This document shows positions 59,932 to 64,000 of a DNA stretch of 64,000 nucleotides, one piece after another. The stretch comes from Plantago major (lineage: Eukaryota; Streptophyta; Magnoliopsida; Lamiales; Plantaginaceae): positions 35,362 through 99,361 of the forward strand of contig JAIFAC010000453.1 in NCBI GenBank assembly GCA_026545765.1, in the 5' to 3' direction. Within the stretch, counting starts at the first letter, position 1. The number at the start of each line of letters is the position of its first letter. The notes beneath the pieces were generated by a model, which was given only the letters and a program-made list of their open reading frames with translations, searched no databases and was not told the origin of the DNA. Position numbers and translations under genes: made by a program.

Positions 59932-61789
59932 ATAAATGTATTAATATAATTTTCTAAAAGAGTTAGACAGTTTTACTTAAATATTTTTAGAATAACAATA
60001 ATTCATATTTTCAGAACCCATTTGCCTGCAATAGTTTTGATATTTTTTTGTATTATTATTATAAAATTTGATAATATCACTACAATAATTTTTTTATTTA
60101 TATGGTTATTTTTCAATTTAGTAAAGCTATTATATATTTATATTTCTTTTAATTTTCACATATTTCTATTTTTGTTCATTTTATTATAATTTATTATTAG
60201 TTTTAATAATTTTAAACTAATCTTATTGCTCTTGGTTCCAAAAAAAATTATTGTGAATTTTTAACACTCAGATGCTTAAAAAGCAAATTCACCAAATTCA
60301 CTTGCACACATGGAGAGTGTAATACACACAATTATTGGACAAGTGTGCATATTATTAAAGAACATAAGTTAATTATAATGCAATTTCAAGAATATAAGGT
60401 ACACCATCGCATATTTCAAAGAACATATGGTACATTTGTGCATTACACCCTACGCTTCTTTCGTCTCATTCGACTCTTTTATTTTGTCCGCCATTCGGAT
60501 ATTTTTCCATTTTTTTGTCCGTCATCGATCTTTTATTGTCCTATTAGGGATATTTTAGATTGTGCATACTCCTTTTGCAACTGTCCCCGGGGTTATTAAG
60601 ATTTTGAGGGTAATACCACCGGTAGATGGCTCTCATGTAAACAAGAACATACCCGCGCATGAATTCCATCAAAAGCTTTCGCTCATGCGGATTAATATCC
60701 ACACAATTCACAACATAAAAAATTAGAGAACAACTCATACGCAACTACATCTTATAAGAGGTAGCAAGATAACAATACATAACAAGATGATTTTAATCCG
60801 AACATGTCAAATAACATCATGAGGCATCATAAATTGTTCTACAAGTCCCCCCCGGCTCCGAAAACCTATTCGTATAATAGTGTTTGGAAAAAATCTCACA
60901 ATCCTTACTCTAACTCCATTAAAAAATGCTAAGCATAGAACGACTAAAGAGGAAAAGTGGTAACAAATGGCTAACAGAGGTTTGAAGTTGGATAAGTGTA
61001 GAAATAGGATAGTCTATGGTCTATGGCTTACAACTGATGGCCTTTGTCAAATTCGTGAGTCGAATAACGCGATGCATGAAATTCACACATATGTCTAATG
61101 AGGTAATCATTTACATGCAATGTGGACTACTAATACACCGGCTCGACTCACACGTAAGATGAATTAGTGCAATCACAACAACCAAAAGTTACTAAGTCGT
61201 GGTTACCCAAGTAATTAGCGACTAACTAGTTTGTCTCAAGCAAGAGCGCCCCTCACAACACGCTAATTGACTCGACTCAAAATAGAAAAAATTTACTTGA
61301 TTTTTTTTATATGGTCCGACAAACCATAAACAAAAAGAAACTCTATAAAGCAACAAATAATTTTAAATGTACGATGCAATAAATGTAAAATAAACGTGTT
61401 ATGCAAAACGAAAAATAAATGTGAATGCATGCAAGGTAATGCAATGCTAATCTATAAAAGATAAAACATGAAGACTCAAGACCACACAGCTTATAAATCA
61501 AAGCCATCGCAAATTACCGAATACCTCCTCCCAAACCTATACGAAAAGCTAGTCCCTTAGCGCAAGAGTATAAAGAGAAAATAAAGGTAAATTGTAGAAA
61601 AGTGACACTTCCTCGAGGGTATGTAGTCTTGTCTTTTGATATTACTTAGAACAGCTTGAATCACGAGATTACCCAACGGCACCTACACTCTCTTCCATTC
61701 CCCAATAATATCCGCGAAAGCCTCTTAGGCGAAAGGTGTTCTTGCTCCTCCAAACTCATTGTGGTCATGCAATCAACTCCATCTTACCT
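59932..61789. other. No confident gene; spacer, unit 3
   Basis: Collinear with 17412-19239. It includes the unassigned minus-strand VVNCVDINPH stretch near 60710. Confidence 0.45.
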
Positions 61790-62576
61790 ACATGGAGCGG
61801 TAATAAAGCTTGGAAAATCTAGGTAACGGCTTCCGCTACTAGCATCCATAATTGACCGTCGAATGATTTCCCCCGCATTGTTATAGTTATTACTTTGAAT
61901 ATATTCAATCGTGAAAAGTTGCTTGCTAGTTACTTTATCGGAATTGTTGGTTTAAGCCTCAATTGCACAAAAACAGCCAATAAATGTCCCCAAAGATCCA
62001 ACCACCTCTTTGGTATCTCATTCATATATGTGATATCCATTGGTGCTTCTTCCCTACAAACTCTTGCTATAGAACATTCTCCAAAACTCATTCCCTGATT
62101 ATAGGTGAATGATATAATCCCATCAACCTCAATTCCAAAGAACTTATTGATCCATGATGTGTATACATCAACTTCATATCCTCGGACATTCACAACATTC
62201 ACCTCTCCTCCTTCAAGCTCAAGGTTCTTGACTTCTTGTAAAACTATCGCACCACGATTGCATTGTATCCTTCCGGCTCGTCTAGTAATTGCGTCCATTC
62301 ATGTCTTTCCATCATCTCATCAAATCCGGAAAAGTGTAGCTATTAAGTCTATATCTAAAACCCCTCTCTGGGATAAGCTCTCCACACTTGTATCGATAAA
62401 AGATTGGTACGTTGCCCCATACAAGAACACAAGAAGAATTGATCGTTCCCTACCATTGGAAAGCTTGAAAATTGTGATTGGTTAGAGAGAACGGTATGTT
62501 TTGCTATAGAAGAACAATGTTTAGGATACATAATTTCGTTTAATGGTGTTAGTGTATATATATGGATGAAACCCAA
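61790..62576 (-). pseudogene. Putative plant transposon protein domain relic, unit 3
   Basis: A 122-codon frame (62298-61930, minus) reads VKNLELEGGEVNVVNVRGYE, DVYTSWINKFFGIEVDG, ISFTYNQGMSFGECSIARV, MDITYMNEIPKRWLDLWGH and LLAVFVQLRLKPTIPIK before a stop. It continues in other frames with FTIEYIQSNN and NAGEIIRR. The central part is more open than in unit 2, where a frameshift interrupts it. The domain resembles the Transposase_32-type plant transposon protein. Upstream (62576-62350) a hydrophobic frame corresponds to 20078-19850 in unit 2 and may be leader sequence. Confidence 0.52.
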
Positions 62577-62941
62577 GAAGGTAGAAATCCAATTGGATTA
62601 GAAAAGAGAGCTCAAAAAAGGTAAGATTTCCAAAATATGCGACTAGGTCGCTGCAGCGAGCTTGCCTCGCTATGGCGAAGCCTGCTTTTCAGCCTGAAGT
62701 CTCTGCCATGTTGGCGCTGCAGCAGCAGTTCCTTTCAGCTCACTTTCTTCCTTTCCTTTCCGCTTTCCTTCCAATCTTTCCTCGATCTAATGACAATTAA
62801 TCTTTGCTAAAAATAGGTTAGCGTAAACAAAACAAATATGTAATGCTAATAAAATCTTTTTGGTTTTTTTTCTTTTTATTATTTTTTTAATGTTTTTTTA
62901 ACGAAAAAATATCTTCTTAATTAATGCAAAAATTAACAAAT

Positions 62942-64000
62942 GAATTTATAGTATTTGTTCATTGGACCTCTTGATAAATATTACGATTTGTGAAAATCAA
63001 ATAAGCAGGTGAAGAATTCATTAATTAAACAATAATATTGAGACACGGCAATATTGACTCACTCCACAATCACTCACTTCCACGGATTCGCTTGCCATGA
63101 AGTATTATTTGCTTCATTATCTTACTTTTCTTCATTTATCAAGTCCAACACACTCTAAAAGCCGTATTTTCCATTTTGATTTTATCTTGAATTGGGTTTT
63201 TATTTAATTAGAGATAAATTATGATCCTGATTCATGAAAACAAAACAAAATTTATAACTTGGTCGATGTATAATTTGAATTTCGAGTCGTCTCTGACGTA
63301 ATCGTTATTACTTATTATAGTGGTGAGTGTACACCCTAGTAACCTTAGCACTTTAAATTTAGAAGTCTGGCTGCTCAAAGAAATCAGCAGACACCTTCTC
63401 AAGGAAAGAAAAAGAAATCAGCACACACTCACAGTCAATACTCTGACAGAAACGAGAGAAAGCAGCCAAGTAGGTCTTTCTTTTTCCCCTCTTCCTCTCT
63501 TCATTTCTTGTTCTTCTATCAAGTTCAATTGGTTTCCTGATCGCCATGCCATGGTTTGGTTATTAACGTTCTATATGTTTCACTTAATTTGTGTTTGTAA
63601 CATTGGTGAATTTCCTAGCTGAATTTTGTTTGCTGGTTTGAAGATCGACATATATATCATTTTGTTCTCCATGTATGCAGCTAGATTTGCTCTCCAAATC
63701 CCCCAGTTGATCCTAGTTTCAAAATTAGTAAAATGGTTTGAAACGCCCTTGTCTTGTGGTCATGTTAATTTCAATTCCAATCTTGTTTGCTGTTTTTGAA
63801 GATCTAACGATATATTATTTTTGTTCTCCATTTATGCAGATTTTTGCTATATAAACCTCAATTTATCCTTTTCTTAAAATTGCTACTTTTCCTCAGGATC
63901 GACTATGTTGAATCCCGCTCCCAGATTTTTACAGGTTTTTCAATGCGATACCTGTACAAATGAACTGGTACAATTTCTCTCACAATTGGATCTTACTTAG
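62942..64000 (+). repeat. Tandem segmental duplication, unit 4 (start)
   Basis: It begins GAATTTATAGTATTTG like unit 3 and continues through the leader to the first B3 coding exon at the window end. It shares the 350-bp leader deletion with unit 3. It keeps a GGTCGATGTATAATTT block (63262-63277) that unit 2 also has but unit 3 lacks, so it is not a simple copy of unit 3. Confidence 0.85.
63905..63970 (+). pseudogene. First B3 coding exon, unit 4
   Basis: ATG at 63905 after the same CCTCAG acceptor. Compared with units 2 and 3 a G is missing after the second codon (TTGAATCC for TTGGAATCC), then further small losses (CGCTCCCAG, ATGCGATACC), so the frame is lost at once. The leader upstream (62942-63904) is as in unit 3, with the unassigned 100-codon frame at 63320-63622. 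Confidence 0.5.

Overview
The window looks like nuclear DNA of a flowering plant, probably a eudicot. It is AT-rich, has no operon structure, carries introns with GT...AG borders, and is dominated by LTR retrotransposons of the Copia and Gypsy superfamilies. The only host gene family I recognise is the plant-specific B3 DNA-binding family (REM-like, two B3 domains). No rRNA, tRNA or CRISPR array was seen.

Layout. The backbone is a tandem array of a unit of about 13 kb: unit 1 (1-6400, left end outside the window and right part different), unit 2 (6928-36060), unit 3 (36061-62941) and the start of unit 4 (62942-64000). Each complete unit reads: leader/promoter region, first coding exon of a B3 gene, a local A/B duplication of the linker and second B3 domain, a 5'-truncated Copia pol fragment ending in its 3' LTR, an unidentified minus-strand exon pair, a microsatellite and a 49-bp minisatellite, an LTR-like stretch, and a minus-strand relic of a putative plant transposon protein. 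Unit 1 alone retains an exon for the first B3 domain. Units 3 and 4 share a deletion of about 350 bp in the leader region that unit 2 lacks.

Two nearly complete LTR retrotransposons interrupt the array, both on the minus strand. Unit 2 holds a 15.6-kb Copia element (20324-35945, TSD CAAAA, LTRs about 1.65 kb, SIRE/Maximus-like, with a long extra ORF region after pol). Unit 3 holds a 13.9-kb Gypsy element (39757-53637, TSD AGAAG, LTRs about 0.92 kb, Tat-like) carrying an antisense gene on the plus strand with its own TATA box and apparently intact splice sites. Each insertion has an unoccupied site in the sister unit, so both came after the duplication that made units 2 and 3.

A caution applies to every 'pseudogene' call. 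Where two copies can be compared (units, or the two LTRs of one element), most differences fall at CAG/CTG trinucleotides and are stereotyped (CTG to CCG or TCG, CAG to CG, CAGTG to CAAAGG). This looks more like base-calling error at CHG-methylated cytosines than like evolution, so many frameshifts may not exist in the real DNA. Nothing here is clearly an intact, expressed host gene. The most unusual items are the antisense gene in the Gypsy element, the extra ORF region of the Copia element, and the CHG-centred difference pattern.
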